A stretch of 64,000 bases of DNA from contig NC_079239.1 in the NCBI RefSeq assembly GCF_027921745.1, positions 1,205,501 to 1,269,500 of the forward strand, written 5' to 3'. Shown here in pieces: positions 10,250 to 21,597 of this stretch (its first letter is position 1; every line of letters begins with the position of its first letter). This DNA is from Schizosaccharomyces osmophilus. Its lineage: Eukaryota > Ascomycota > Schizosaccharomycetes > Schizosaccharomycetales > Schizosaccharomycetaceae. Below the pieces are notes generated by a model, which saw only the letters and a list, made by a program, of their open reading frames with translations, did not search any database and was not told the origin of the DNA. A program made the position numbers and the translations under genes.

Positions 10250-10824
10250 TTTTAATTCAAAGGCTTTATGGGGTTTTCTGGTTTTTGCCAATTGCTCCCC
10301 TACCCACCTGTTCTTTCCTTTCGATACCTAAAAAACAGTCACAGGAATTGTTGCTTGATTAGGTAACAATATAGTTACGTTTGTACTGTTATTATTTCGT
10401 GTGAAATTTTTGTTTACAATTGAATTAGTTACATTTGAACGTGAAGAAATCAGTACCCACTTTGTTCTAATTTAAATTAAGTGCTGATGTCGAAAAGTAT
10501 ATTATGACATCCTTGAGCTGTAGCGTTAGAAGATTCTCTTATCAATTCTGTTTTGTTTTCATCTATAAGTCAAAGTAGTGCGGTAATGCCCGTATATGAA
10601 GTACGAATTTTCATTACCTGTGAATTGAACGCCTCCATTCGGTGATGAAACGATTGAAGAATTTTTATACACAGTATTTCTATCCATGCAGTAATTCAAG
10701 TACTAAAAGCATCAATTGAGAGGGTTCTTCATCTTATCTTCTCTTAATCTGGTGCTAAATTGTGTCGTCCACAAATTCTCAACCGATCCTAATTTCCCAC
10801 TGCACACCACAACATAACAAAAAT
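10250..10824. promoter_or_regulatory. Divergent promoter region between rpl10 and lys1
   Basis: 575 bp shared upstream region. The rpl10 side carries the HomolE/HomolD pair. The lys1 side has a TATA-like TTTTATACA near 10665. No gene is seen. Confidence 0.6.
10298..10343 (-). promoter_or_regulatory. HomolE-like and HomolD boxes of rpl10
   Basis: CCCTACCC at 10298-10305 is a HomolE-type sequence. CAGTCACA at 10336-10343 is a perfect HomolD box, the element that replaces TATA in fission-yeast ribosomal protein promoters. They lie 50-95 bp upstream of the rpl10 start. Confidence 0.85.
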
Positions 10825-13800
10825 ATGAGCCAGAAGGCTCTAACAACGGAAGAATATGCTCAGCGCCTTGAGCGCTGGTCGGAAAGATTAAAAAATCAAA
10901 CTATTTCTCACCTCCCTGCGGATTATAGCCGCCCCGTTCCTTCCAGGCTAGTGGAAGCTGTTTCCGAAAAGGTTCTAAACGATGAAACCAAGGCTGCATT
11001 GATCAGTATTTATGCTACCGCCCAGACAAAGGGAATTAACGCTACTCCTTTCAATATTTTGCTGACGTTGTTTATCGTCCTTGTAATTCGGTTGACCGGT
11101 GACGAAGACATTAGCATTGGAACTAGTTCAGAGAATGCTATTCCTTTTGTTTTACGGACATTTGCTCAACAAAATGAGTCCTTCTTTGGACTTTTAGAAA
11201 AGGTTGCAGATATTGAGAGCACATGTTCTGCTGACGCTGTAGATTTTACCGATCTGATAAATCATTTAAATAGCAAACTATCGAAACAGGATGAAATTCG
11301 CAAAAGTCTTGCGCATATACGTTTCTACAACGCACCAGATACGCCATCCGAAAGCTTCTTGTCTTCAACCAGCTTAGATGTCGATCTGACTGTTTTAGTT
11401 TCCCTCAAGAAACCTGCGGAAGAACTTTCTTCTTTGCGTTCTTTCACTTTTCCTGATCTACAACTCAAAGTTATTTACAACCAACTTGTTTTCTCCCAAA
11501 ACAGAATTAATATTCTTGCCGATCAGCTTTTCCAACTTGTTATATCTGCCTCCCAAAACATCAATGGCTCCATTGGTTCCTTGGATTTAAAGACGGATTC
11601 TCAAAATCGCGTTTTACCAGATCCTACAATAGATCTTGATTGGTCTGGTTTCCGTGGCCCTATCCAAGATATTTTTGCTCATAACGCTGCTAAATTTCCC
11701 GAAAGGGAGTGCATTGTAGTAACACCTTCGGTGACGGAGAACGCTTCAGCTACTTCTTATACATATCGCCAAATCGACGAATCTTCCAATATACTTGCTC
11801 ACCATCTTGTTCAAAGTGGTATAGAAAGAGGCGATGTTGTTATGGTTTATGCCTACCGTGGTGTCGATTTGGTGGTAGCCGTCATGGGTGTTCTCAAATC
11901 TGGCGCTACTTTCTCCGTTATTGACCCGGCCTACCCCCCAGCTAGACAGACTGTTTATTTGGGAGTTGCCAAACCAAGAGGTTTAGTCTTTTTGGCTGAT
12001 GCTGGTGTTGTTTCTCCTACTGTTGTTGACTATGTAAAGAAAAATTTAGATCTTAAAACGTTCGTACCCTCTTTGAAGTTGTCAAAAGAAGGCGCTTTAA
12101 CTGGTGGTTTTCTGGAAGGTAGCAACACTGATATATTATCGAGTGTTGCTCACTTAAAGAGCCAACAAACTGGAGTAGTTGTTGGGCCAGATAGCACTCC
12201 TACACTTAGTTTTACTAGTGGTAGTGAAGGTATTCCTAAGGGTGTTAAAGGACGTCATTTTAGTTTGGCTTACTATTTTGACTGGATGTCACATGAGTTT
12301 AATCTTTCGGAAAATGACAGGTTCACTATGCTTAGCGGTATTGCTCACGATCCTATTCAGAGAGATATCTTTACCCCTCTGTTCCTTGGTGCATCTCTTA
12401 TTGTACCAACGGCTGAAGACATTGGTACTCCAGGACAGCTTGCCCACTGGGCAAATAAATACCAAGTGACTGTTACCCATTTAACTCCTGCAATGGGTCA
12501 GTTACTTTCCGCTCAAGCTGAAGAACAAATTCCATCCCTCCATCATGCGTTTTTCGTGGGTGATATTCTCACTAAGCGTGATTGCCTTCGTTTACAAGTG
12601 CTTGCTACGAATGTCAATGTCGTCAACATGTATGGTACCACTGAAACACAGCGGTCTGTCTCATATTTTGTGGTTCCCGCTAGATCAAAAGATTCCACAT
12701 TCTTAGAGACTCAGAAAGAAGTCATACCGGCTGGTAAAGGTATGAAAAACGTCCAATTGCTTGTCATCAACCGTCATGATAGTAGCAAGCTTTGCGGTAT
12801 CGGAGAAGTAGGCGAAATTTATTTACGTGCTGGTGGTCTAGCAGAGGGATATCTTGGCAATGAGGAAATGACGTCCAAAAAGTTCTTGCAGAGTTGGTTC
12901 GCTGATCCCTCTAAATTTGTCGATCGCACTCCTGAAGATGCTCCATGGAAAAAATATTGGTTGGGTATTAGAGACCGCATGTATCGTTCTGGTGATTTGG
13001 GACGTTACCTTCCATCCGGTGACGTTGAATGTAGTGGTCGTGCTGATGACCAAGTCAAAATTCGTGGTTTTCGAATTGAACTAGGTGAAATAAATACCCA
13101 TCTTTCTCGCCATCCTAATGTGCGTGAGAATATTACACTTATTCGCCGTAACAAAGATGAAGAGCCTACCTTGGTTTCTTATATTGTTCCTCAAGACATG
13201 GATAAAGATGATTACGCTAGTGGTACCGACACAGACGATTTAGTGGTTCAAGGTCTTCGAAAGTATAGAAAGGTTATTAAAAACATCCGAGAGTACATGA
13301 AGACCAAGCTTCCTAACTATGCAGTTCCCACTGTTATCGTTCCATTAAATCGTATGCCATTAAATCCTAATGGCAAAATAGATAAGCCTGCTTTACCTTT
13401 CCCTGATACGTCTCAATTGGCAGCAGCTTCTATTTCTCGTACTAAGAATGCAAGCACAGAGGCCCTCACCACTGTTGAGCAAGAAATGAAAGATATCTGG
13501 CAAAGTATTATTCCTCATGCTGTCGGTTTAAGTAAGAAAGCTAATTTCTTTGACGTTGGAGGGCATTCAATTTTGGCTACTCGTCTCATTTTCGAGTTAA
13601 GGAAGAGATATGCCGTAAATGTTCCTTTGGGGTTGATTTTTCGTGAACCTACAATTGAAGGATTGGCTAGAGAGATTGGTAAACTCAAATCTGGAGAAAT
13701 GGTTGACCTGTATGATGTTCCTAAGGGAGAACCTGAAGATAAGGAAGTTGCTTATGGCAAGGATGCAGTTCAACTTACAAATGTACTTCCTCAGTCATAT

Positions 13801-15087
13801 CCTACGTTCTCTGGATTGAAGGTTGATGACTGCAAGACAGTATTATTGACTGGTGCCAATGGATACTTGGGTGTGTTTATTCTTCGTGATTTGATGACAC
13901 GTAATTCAAATATTAAGGTTATGGCCTTAATTCGTGCATCTTCCCCAGACCATGGTTTGCAGCGTCTCAGGGATAGTAGTATTGCTTACGGTGTTTGGGA
14001 CGAGAAGTGGATTGAGTCAATATCTGTTGTTAATGGAGACCTTGCATTAGAAAATTGGGGACTTGCCAACGAACAGTGGAACAGCTTATGTGAGGAAGTA
14101 GATGTCGTTATACATAATGGTGCTTTAGTACACTGGGTCTATCCTTATTCCAAACTTAAGGGACCTAACGTTATGGGTACAATCACTGCTCTAAAGTTAT
14201 GTTCTTTTGGTAAGCCGAAATCGTTAGGATTTGTATCCTCAACATCTACTATCGATACAGAATATTATGTTAATCTTTCCAATGAGATTACATCTAAGGG
14301 TGGTAATGGTATCCCCGAGTCGGATTCTCTTTCTGGTTCAGCTGAGAGTTTACAAACCGGTTACGGTCAAAGTAAATGGGTTGCCGAATACTTGATTAAA
14401 CAAGCCGGTTTGCGTGGTTTGAGAGGAGTTATTGTCCGCCCAGGTTACATTTTGGGTGATTCAAAAACTGGAGCTATTAATACTGATGACTTTCTGGTTC
14501 GAATGATGAAGGGTAGCATTGAGTTGGGTCTCTATCCCAACATTAACAATACAGTGAACATGGTTCCTACAGATCATGTTGCACGTGTAACGACAGCTTC
14601 TGCATTCCACCCAGGTGAAGGAGTCACTGTTGCCCACGTTACTAGTCATCCTCGTCTTCGATTCAATCAATTTTTGGCAACATTAAGTAAATTCGGGTTT
14701 GGTACAAAGCAATCGGAATATCTAAGTTGGCGAATTGCTTTGGAAAAATATGTCGTTCATGAATCTCACGACAGCGCGTTGTATCCTTTGCTGCATTTTG
14801 TTCTTGATAATCTCCCAGCCAACACGAAGGCACCTGACTTGGATGATGCCAACGCTCGTGAGATCTTAAAGCGTGATACAGAATGGACCAAGGTTGATGT
14901 ATCCGCTGGAGCTGCTGTACTTGAACGAGAAATGGGACTTTATTTATCTTACCTTGTTTCCATTGGGTTTTTAGCGAAGCCTACTCATAAAGCTGAGAAG
15001 GAGCTACCAAAGATAGAGTTAAATACTTTAACTATGGAAAAGCTTGCCAGCGTCGGGGGACGTGGCGGCGCTCCTGTTACTAAGTAA
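10825..15087 (+). CDS. lys1: L-2-aminoadipate reductase, large subunit
   Basis: 1420 residues starting MSQKALTTEEYAQRLERW; S. pombe Lys1 is about the same length. It reduces alpha-aminoadipate to the semialdehyde in fungal lysine synthesis, using ATP and NADPH, after its carrier serine is phosphopantetheinylated. Domains: an N-terminal condensation-like region; an adenylation domain with SFTSGSEGIPKG at about residue 462 and YRSGDLGRY near 718; a carrier motif DVGGHS with the attachment serine at 915; and a C-terminal thioester-reductase Rossmann domain starting at GANGYLG (about 1005) with the catalytic GYGQSK near 1180. There is no intron or truncation. An in-frame GTG 63 bp upstream is not used. 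S. pombe lys1 is a classic cen1-linked marker. Confidence 0.97.
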   Translation: MSQKALTTEEYAQRLERWSERLKNQTISHLPADYSRPVPSRLVEAVSEKVLNDETKAALISIYATAQTKGINATPFNILLTLFIVLVIRLTGDEDISIGTSSENAIPFVLRTFAQQNESFFGLLEKVADIESTCSADAVDFTDLINHLNSKLSKQDEIRKSLAHIRFYNAPDTPSESFLSSTSLDVDLTVLVSLKKPAEELSSLRSFTFPDLQLKVIYNQLVFSQNRINILADQLFQLVISASQNINGSIGSLDLKTDSQNRVLPDPTIDLDWSGFRGPIQDIFAHNAAKFPERECIVVTPSVTENASATSYTYRQIDESSNILAHHLVQSGIERGDVVMVYAYRGVDLVVAVMGVLKSGATFSVIDPAYPPARQTVYLGVAKPRGLVFLADAGVVSPTVVDYVKKNLDLKTFVPSLKLSKEGALTGGFLEGSNTDILSSVAHLKSQQTGVVVGPDSTPTLSFTSGSEGIPKGVKGRHFSLAYYFDWMSHEFNLSENDRFTMLSGIAHDPIQRDIFTPLFLGASLIVPTAEDIGTPGQLAHWANKYQVTVTHLTPAMGQLLSAQAEEQIPSLHHAFFVGDILTKRDCLRLQVLATNVNVVNMYGTTETQRSVSYFVVPARSKDSTFLETQKEVIPAGKGMKNVQLLVINRHDSSKLCGIGEVGEIYLRAGGLAEGYLGNEEMTSKKFLQSWFADPSKFVDRTPEDAPWKKYWLGIRDRMYRSGDLGRYLPSGDVECSGRADDQVKIRGFRIELGEINTHLSRHPNVRENITLIRRNKDEEPTLVSYIVPQDMDKDDYASGTDTDDLVVQGLRKYRKVIKNIREYMKTKLPNYAVPTVIVPLNRMPLNPNGKIDKPALPFPDTSQLAAASISRTKNASTEALTTVEQEMKDIWQSIIPHAVGLSKKANFFDVGGHSILATRLIFELRKRYAVNVPLGLIFREPTIEGLAREIGKLKSGEMVDLYDVPKGEPEDKEVAYGKDAVQLTNVLPQSYPTFSGLKVDDCKTVLLTGANGYLGVFILRDLMTRNSNIKVMALIRASSPDHGLQRLRDSSIAYGVWDEKWIESISVVNGDLALENWGLANEQWNSLCEEVDVVIHNGALVHWVYPYSKLKGPNVMGTITALKLCSFGKPKSLGFVSSTSTIDTEYYVNLSNEITSKGGNGIPESDSLSGSAESLQTGYGQSKWVAEYLIKQAGLRGLRGVIVRPGYILGDSKTGAINTDDFLVRMMKGSIELGLYPNINNTVNMVPTDHVARVTTASAFHPGEGVTVAHVTSHPRLRFNQFLATLSKFGFGTKQSEYLSWRIALEKYVVHESHDSALYPLLHFVLDNLPANTKAPDLDDANAREILKRDTEWTKVDVSAGAAVLEREMGLYLSYLVSIGFLAKPTHKAEKELPKIELNTLTMEKLASVGGRGGAPVTK

Positions 15088-15150
15088 AAAGAATCTTTGG
15101 TCATTAGTTATTTAGTTATATTAACGTTCTTCAAAAATTTAGTCTATAAG

Positions 15151-17291
15151 TTAGCGATGTTTTTCATCATCTTCTATGCATGAAGTATTGAAATAAATAT
15201 CAGAGTTAAATGCTGGAGATATAGGTATATCCATTGCCAAATCTGCCGGCGATAATGGAGTTTTCTTGCTGTAGTCGTTAAAATGATTAGTATTATAAGC
15301 TGTATTTTGAAAGTCGTAAACAGCAGAAGTTCTCGCAGGTACAGGAGGAGGTGTGCGGTCTTCAGCGACCGGAAATTCTAGCGGGTTGAAAGGGGACGTA
15401 ATGACAGCTTTCTTTTTTAAAATATTTGATAATGCAAAATCATATGTTTTTAGTACCATTAGTTTTACTGTATCAGCTAGTAGAGCAAGTAAGCCCAAGG
15501 CACATACAGCTAACCATAGAAAAATAAACAATAATGACTGTTTGATCTCAGATATCACTGTACCCTCAAGGGTATTAAGAATTTTAGTAAGACCACTGGA
15601 AGTTGTTTGTGAGAAAGTAGAATTTGATGCAAGTGCTCCTTTCAAAGTTTGATTATTGATCGGTTCGCTTAGTACGTCGCCATGAAGTAGTGGAAAGTCA
15701 ATATGAGACTTATTATGAATCCAAGTAGAAACTGAATATGTGTTAGTAAAAGTGAGATTGTAAAAAGCGAACCTTTTTCGAAATCTTCAATCTTATGATA
15801 AAGCAAACAATTCATAACATTTTGGACGGGTTTATTCAATATTGTATCTCCAAAGACGGAGGATATGGTAGAATTTACTTCATTCATGAAAACATTTAAA
15901 GTATTGTTTAAAGAGAGTGCAGTATTTGATATGGACCCAAACATGCCGTCATTAATGCGATTTTGATTTGCCAATATAGCTTGGTTTGTGCTGTTAGACC
16001 ACTCATATGATATGTTTTGTAAAGCATGCTGCATGTCTTGATAGGATACATTAGAGAATGAGCTTTGAGAGGTTTCCAGGTTGCTCAATTTCCGCAAAGC
16101 TAACAATTGACATAAACAAGAACAGAGAGAAGCAATTCCCACGAAAAGTAAAATGGTAGCAGGGGGATAAAAAATGTATGAAATAAACCATCGAAGACGA
16201 AACTTTAGATGTGCAGGGACGGGCAAAAAAGAAATACCTCGTTTTAAATTCCACAGCAAAGGGGATTCTAAATAGGTGACCAAATCCCGAGTATCTTCGA
16301 ACATGTTCTTTTCTATATATTCGTCAATGAGAGAAGCTCTCCGTTTCAATCTATACCACTTCCAGGCCTCGTAAAAAGCATTCACCACAATTAAACCAAT
16401 GATAGAGATCACCAAGCTTATAAGAATTACATATTTTAAAGTAGTTAGTACAGTATAAACCGAGCTTGATGAATTCGTATCATCACCGGAACAAACAGTG
16501 TATTGTGCCTGTTTGGGCTGAGTTATTGACGAACTGTCGAATGTAAAATTCCCGACCTCTTTTAAGATAGAATACCTAGCCAGCTTTAAGGGGCCACTAA
16601 TTGCATTTTCTGTGACGTTTATAGCATGATCAAAATTTATAGAATTGCGAAGACTTTCAAGTTTAGTGTCATAATAAGAGGGGAGACTCAAATTCTTTAA
16701 GGACTGGATTTGGGGAATTGAGATGTTAGGTAAATTTACATCTTCGCCAAGCCAGGAAGCGACTTTTTTAAACGAAGATTCCGCTTTTTGTATTTCACTG
16801 TTAAAGCCGCTAATAGTGTCTTCCATTCCATCAGAAATTGTTTTAAGAGTACTATTTACGACATGTTCTATGTCTTCTCCCACGTCCACCATGGCATCTA
16901 GAGCACCGTTCAAAGCCAATTGCAATAAACATAAATAGGTACCATAAGTGAATTCAATAAAAAAAAAAATAGTCTTTTCAGCAGCTTCAATTGTGTCAAT
17001 TAATCCAGATAAAAGCAAATCCACCGTTGAATTGATGCTTTTCTCCGTGAGCTTAACAACGGCATTCGCAATCATGCCAGGAGAATTGAGAATTGAATTG
17101 ACCTTTTCTTGCATCAATTGACAAGAATAATTTTTAGCCATTGCCTCGGATTTTGAAGCATCCTCTATCTTTGATTGTAAACTTTTGTTGAAGAGAAGGA
17201 ATTGCAAAAAAATGTATAAACAACACAATGTCCAAGGAGTGATCCAGGCTTGAGAAAGCCTTGCCTTTAGGCCCAAGTATGAGTTCTTCAT
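15151..17291 (-). CDS. prm1: Plasma membrane fusion protein Prm1
   Basis: Exons 17291..15773 and 15731..15151 give 699 residues. The 41-nt intron has a TACTAAC branch point and an ATTCAG acceptor, and the frame joins exactly. The start is the ATG before KNSYLGLKARLSQAW, with an in-frame stop just upstream. Prm1 is a multispanning membrane glycoprotein acting at the final bilayer merger in yeast mating. Four to five hydrophobic segments, many N-glycosylation sequons in the long extracellular loops, and a cytosolic proline-rich tail fit the family. A perfect TR-box lies about 67 bp upstream, fitting pheromone/Ste11 induction. The C-terminus of lys1 is 63 bp away in convergent orientation. Confidence 0.93.
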
Positions 17292-17357
17292 CAATAAGTT
17301 CTTGACAGGATTTGGAAGAAGTCATTTTCTAAATTTGGTTGCATATCATAGTGTAGA

Positions 17358-17367
17358 GAACAAAGAA
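17358..17367 (-). promoter_or_regulatory. Ste11 TR-box upstream of prm1
   Basis: GAACAAAGAA on the plus strand is TTCTTTGTTC in the prm1 direction, a perfect match to the TR-box TTCTTTGTTY bound by the HMG factor Ste11. It lies 67 bp before the prm1 ATG. Confidence 0.7.
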
Positions 17368-17667
17368 ACTTTTCTTTCCTTATGGCTTACAGCATTGGAA
17401 TCTCTGACGTAAAGAACAGTTTATAGTGAAAGGAAAAATTTATACCAAAATTCTATGTACAAGATCCATGGAAAAGTTGTCATTTCATAATCTTTGGTCA
17501 GCAATCAAGCAACACTCACAGCCAAGTCGGCGTTGTGATTAATCACATATTAGAGGCTAATAGACGTCTTAAAGGGTACAAAATTAGAAGGAGGTCCTGA
17601 AGGGCCCCTATTTAATTAGTTTTCAGTGTATACTGTTAATTTTAAGAGCATAGGATAAGAAAAAAAT

Positions 17668-17740
17668 TGACCCCGCCAGGAGTCGAACCTGGAATCTCCT
17701 GATCCGTAGTCAGGCGCCTTGACCATTGGGCCACGAGGCC
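17668..17740 (-). tRNA. tRNA-Arg (ACG), second copy
   Basis: The gene body is identical to the tRNA-Arg at 595-667 but on the opposite strand. All stems are intact and an A/T-rich run follows. It sits in the 1.3 kb between prm1 and gua2. Confidence 0.95.
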
Positions 17741-18630
17741 TTTGTTGAAAGTAATAGGCTTAAAGTTTTATTTCAAGAGTTGAACTTTGGAAGTAAACGA
17801 TTTAAAATTCAATTTTGTTGAACGTATCGAAATATTGGTGAAATCGTTGAACAAAATTGAACCAGCTTCGACATTTGACTTGCTAAAAACACAAGATGAG
17901 TGACAGGAATGGCAGCAAGAAAGACCATTCAACTACCAAAAGAGATATTTAAGACAAACAATGTAGTGAGTATTAATTATTCCGTAAAGTATGCATATAA
18001 GCACTATGCAATCGTTACTTGCTTAGGAATCAAGTACAGAAAGGCAAGCACGTTATAAAATCGACTAGGAAGTTTTGACTTGGTTCATCATCCAAAGGGA
18101 AGAAAACAAGTGAGCTCAACTTCATGGATGAAGTTATCTTCAAATGAAACGTAATAAAGAGATTTGAGATAATACTATCATTAAAGACCAGCCTTGATAA
18201 CTATTCTTGAATGATATCCGTGAAGAGCTATTATTTGAAAATACATAGGGGCCAAATTTGCTGAAGGAAACGAAAAGAAAACATTTATTTGATATTTATA
18301 ATTTTTATGGAAATAGTTTGTTTATATGCGAATGCTCGCTAAATCAGGTTTGTGATTTAAACTTATTACAGACGGCTTAAATTGACTAGATTTCGTTTGG
18401 GCGTGTTATCGGATTTAAAAAAAGTTGCATTCTTTGTTCCAATTTTATTTTAGCGTAGATGATAATTCTATAAATATAAACAAGAGCGGTCGCTTCAACT
18501 TGGCATCTTACCTATACTTTCTCTGGGCAATTTTTTTTTTTTTTTTTTGAACATTTAACATAATCCCAATTTAAGGACTCTATTTTGGAAAACACCCTCT
18601 TTCGATTATTTTTTTGAAGTTTCTTTCACC
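17741..18630. other. Upstream region of gua2
   Basis: 890 bp without a gene. Contains a second perfect TR-box-like TTCTTTGTTC at 18430-18439, a TATA-like TATAAATATAAACA near 18471, and an 18-nt T-run just before the gua2 leader. Confidence 0.55.
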
Positions 18631-20396
18631 ATGAGTTCTGTAACAATTCCAGAAGATATTCCTACTTCTGTATGTAAATATGGTTTTGCTTTTGAAAAGG
18701 CGACTAGTTAAAGCTAACGAATTCCCTAGGTTTCTTCTCACTTCGATACCATTTTAATCCTTGATTTTGGGTATGAAACCAAGGTTGTTCTTGCTTGTGA
18801 GCAGAACGCCGATTGACGCATGACTCCTTATTGTAACAATTATTAACATAATTCAGATCTCAATACAGCCATTTGATTGCTCGACGCCTTCGTGAACTCC
18901 ATGTTTACGCTGAGATGTTGCCATGCACTCAAAAGATTGCTGAGCTCCCCTTCAAGCCAAAGGGTGTAATCTTTTCTGGTGGCCCCTACTCTGTCTATGA
19001 TGATTTTGCTCCTCATGTTGATCCCGCTGTTTTTGAACTTGACGTTCCTATTCTCGGTATTTGCTACGGTATGCAAGAGCTTGCTTGGTTGAATGGCCGT
19101 GGTGTCAGCGCAGGCATTGAAAGAGAATACGGACCTGCTATGGTTAACATTACTACCGAAAGCAAATCTGAGGTTTTCCAAAAGTTTTTTGAGTCTATGC
19201 CCAAGGAGTTTGAAGTATGGATGTCCCATGGCGATAAGTTGAATGCTTTACCCACTGGTTTTGAATCTATTGGTCAGACAAAGAACTCTCCATATGCTAT
19301 CATTGCCCACAGCTCAAAGGCTATTTTTGGAATCCAATTCCATCCCGAAGTAACCCATACTCCTTTAGGCTTGCAATTGATTAAGAACTTTGCTCTTGCA
19401 ATTTGTGAAGCTAAGCCAAGCTGGTCGATGGAAAATTTCGTTGACAAGGAGATTCTTCGTATTCGTAAGATGATTGGTCCCGAAGATCATGTAATTGGTG
19501 CTGTTTCCGGTGGTGTTGATTCCACTGTCGCTGCCAAGGTTTTGAAAGAAGCCATCGGCGATCGTTTCCATGCGATTATGGTTGACAATGGCTTGCTGCG
19601 TTTGAACGAAGCTGAAATAGTTCGTGAAAACCTCAAAGAACACTTGGGTATTCGTTTGACCGTCATCGATGCTTCGGACGAATTCCTTCAAAAATTAAGT
19701 GGTGTTTCTGATCCCGAGAAAAAGCGCAAAATTATTGGAAACACTTTTATTCATGTTTTTGAGCGCGAAGCCGATCGTATTTTGAAGACAACTAGCGGTA
19801 AGGTAGAGTATCTTCTCCAAGGTACCCTCTACCCTGATGTGATTGAAAGCATTTCGTTCAAGGGACCTTCTCAAACTATTAAGACCCACCATAATGTTGG
19901 GGGTCTTTTGGAAGACATGAAGCTCAAGCTTATTGAGCCTTTGCGTGAACTTTTCAAGGACGAGGTCCGTTCTCTAGGTGAGCTTCTCGGAATTGAGCGC
20001 AGCCTTGTTTGGCGCCATCCTTTCCCTGGCCCAGGTTTGGGTATCAGAATTTTGGGTGAAGTCAACCGCACTCAACTTGAAATTGCTCGTAAAGCTGACC
20101 ATATCTTCATCACCGAAATCCGCAATCACGGATACTATGACAAGATTTCTCAAGCCTTCGCTGCTCTTTTGCCTGTTAAGGCTGTAGGTGTTATGGGTGA
20201 TCAGCGTACTCATGAGCAAGTTATTGCGTTGCGTGCTATCACTACTTCCGATTTCATGACCGCCGATTGGTTTGATGGATTTAGTGTGAAATTTTTGAAG
20301 TTGGTAAGCTCTCGTATTTGCAACGAGGTTGCCGGTGTCAATCGTGTTCTCTATGACATTAGCAGTAAGCCCCCTGCCACTGTTGAGATGGAATAG
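18631..20396 (+). CDS. gua2: GMP synthase (glutamine-hydrolysing)
   Basis: Three exons (18631..18669, 18730..18770, 18857..20396) give 539 residues, the length of S. pombe Gua2. It converts XMP to GMP using ATP and glutamine in the cytosol. The N-terminal exons restore the family start [16 protein letters not shown]. The class I amidotransferase domain has nucleophile Cys in LGICYGMQ and the His/Glu pair in [12 protein letters not shown]. The ATP pyrophosphatase domain has the P-loop SGGVDSTV (about residue 225). The C-terminal dimerisation domain ends in PPATVE(M)E. Both introns lie within the first 36 codons, a common pattern in fission yeast, and splice phases agree exactly. Confidence 0.97.
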
Positions 20397-20684
20397 ATAT
20401 TGGTGTTAATTCGTTGCTTTCGTTACCCTCACTACTGTAATTATAGTTTTTCTTTCGTTGGAGAAAAAGGTTGGAGATTTAAGGAGTAATAATCAATATT
20501 GGATTTATTGCACTATTAGTAAGTAAGATACTGTGTCATAAATATTCATCAAACAAATTGAAAATAACTTTTCATCACACAAAAAAAATTCGCTTTTAAA
20601 TAGACGTTCAATGGAATTAACTAATCATCAACGGCCAGCCTTTTTCGTTACCGATTAGGCAAACTACCAAGTACAATGTCTTTT

Positions 20685-21597
20685 CTACATGAACATGTCG
20701 CTAGAACCGGGAGGCATAAAGTCATCATTGTCGGGCTCACCAGGAAATCTAAAACCCTGACCAGGTTTTGAACTTCTTTGTGGAAATTGGCCTCCAGATG
20801 GGCCATGTAAAGCTCGCAAGTCACCAGGCGATGTTGGATCATACCGAGCACCAGAAGGTACATAAGGCAAAACTGGAGGTTCTTCTTCACCAGTGTTATT
20901 CGTTCCTCTTTCCGGATGAAATATAGGATGATTCAATGTAGGATGCATTCCCCCATTGTTCCCAGAAGAGGGAGCACCGACGCCAGCTGGGTAAAGATCA
21001 TCGGCACCAATTGATGGAAATAGAGGCTTTTGGCTAGGTAAATTTCCAAATGGTCCTGACATACCAAAGGGAGCATCGCTGGGCTGGACATCTACAAATC
21101 GAGGGTGGACAGTAGATTGCGCTACGTTTCTTGGATTCTCAGATACCGCGACGCCTTGTTCTTGAGCCCGAATATCTTGGTTTGATGGAATTATCTCATC
21201 AATTAAAGACTTCAAATCCAAATCACCTTTCGAATCCTCTTTTTGGAAAGCCCTGGCAGCAGTTATATTTGACGTCGTATTGTGACACAAAAAGTAAAAC
21301 CAATTTTTCCAGTGAACGATCTTCACTGAGACACTGAAAGCGTTATCGTACTTGTAGATAAATTCTGCACCATCTGTATAAGTTTTTGGTACTTGTGTTA
21401 AGACTTCACCGCCTGGCAAAATACATTGTTGAAATGCAGCTCCAGCTTCCAAGAGTGCCTCATGAAATTTTTTTTGAACTTCCTCAAATAATAGGCTCAT
21501 CCTGATAGTAAAGTACAAAAAAGTTACTTCCAAGTGTTAAAAGTGGTAATTTCTGATGCACTTACATTCTTATATCGCCTTCATATTTGTGTGACAT
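20685..21597 (-). CDS. fub1: PI31-like proteasome regulator (Fub1 family)
   Basis: Exon 1 (21597..21566) and exon 2 (21501..20685) encode 282 residues. Exon 1 supplies MSHKYEGDIRM, and a second in-frame ATG at 21500 could also serve. The N-terminal half is a compact FP-type domain. The C-terminal half is proline/glycine-rich and carries the PI31 signature: IGADDLYPAG, GGMHPTLNHPIF, a GARYDPTSP motif and a terminal PDNDDFMPPGSSDMFM. That tail inserts into the 20S proteasome chamber and blocks active sites in PI31/Fub1. From memory, S. pombe has its PI31 gene at the matching place. The 3' end converges on gua2 with 288 bp between stop codons. Confidence 0.92.

Noticed and set aside
9725-10255. 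Long open frame of 176 codons antisense to rpl10
   Set aside because: A shadow of the strongly biased rpl10 codons; no start context or known family, and rpl10 itself is certain.
10762-10824. N-terminal extension of lys1 by 21 codons
   Set aside because: It would start at GTG; the ATG at 10825 gives the normal Lys1 length.
17134-17325. Alternative prm1 start with MTSSKSCQELIDEELILG
   Set aside because: It is in another frame from the conserved YLGLKARLSQAW region, and no splice pair joins them.
18873-18875. Start of GMP synthase at the ATA-MIARRL frame
   Set aside because: Two upstream exons restore the conserved ILDFGSQYSHL start and the exact family length.
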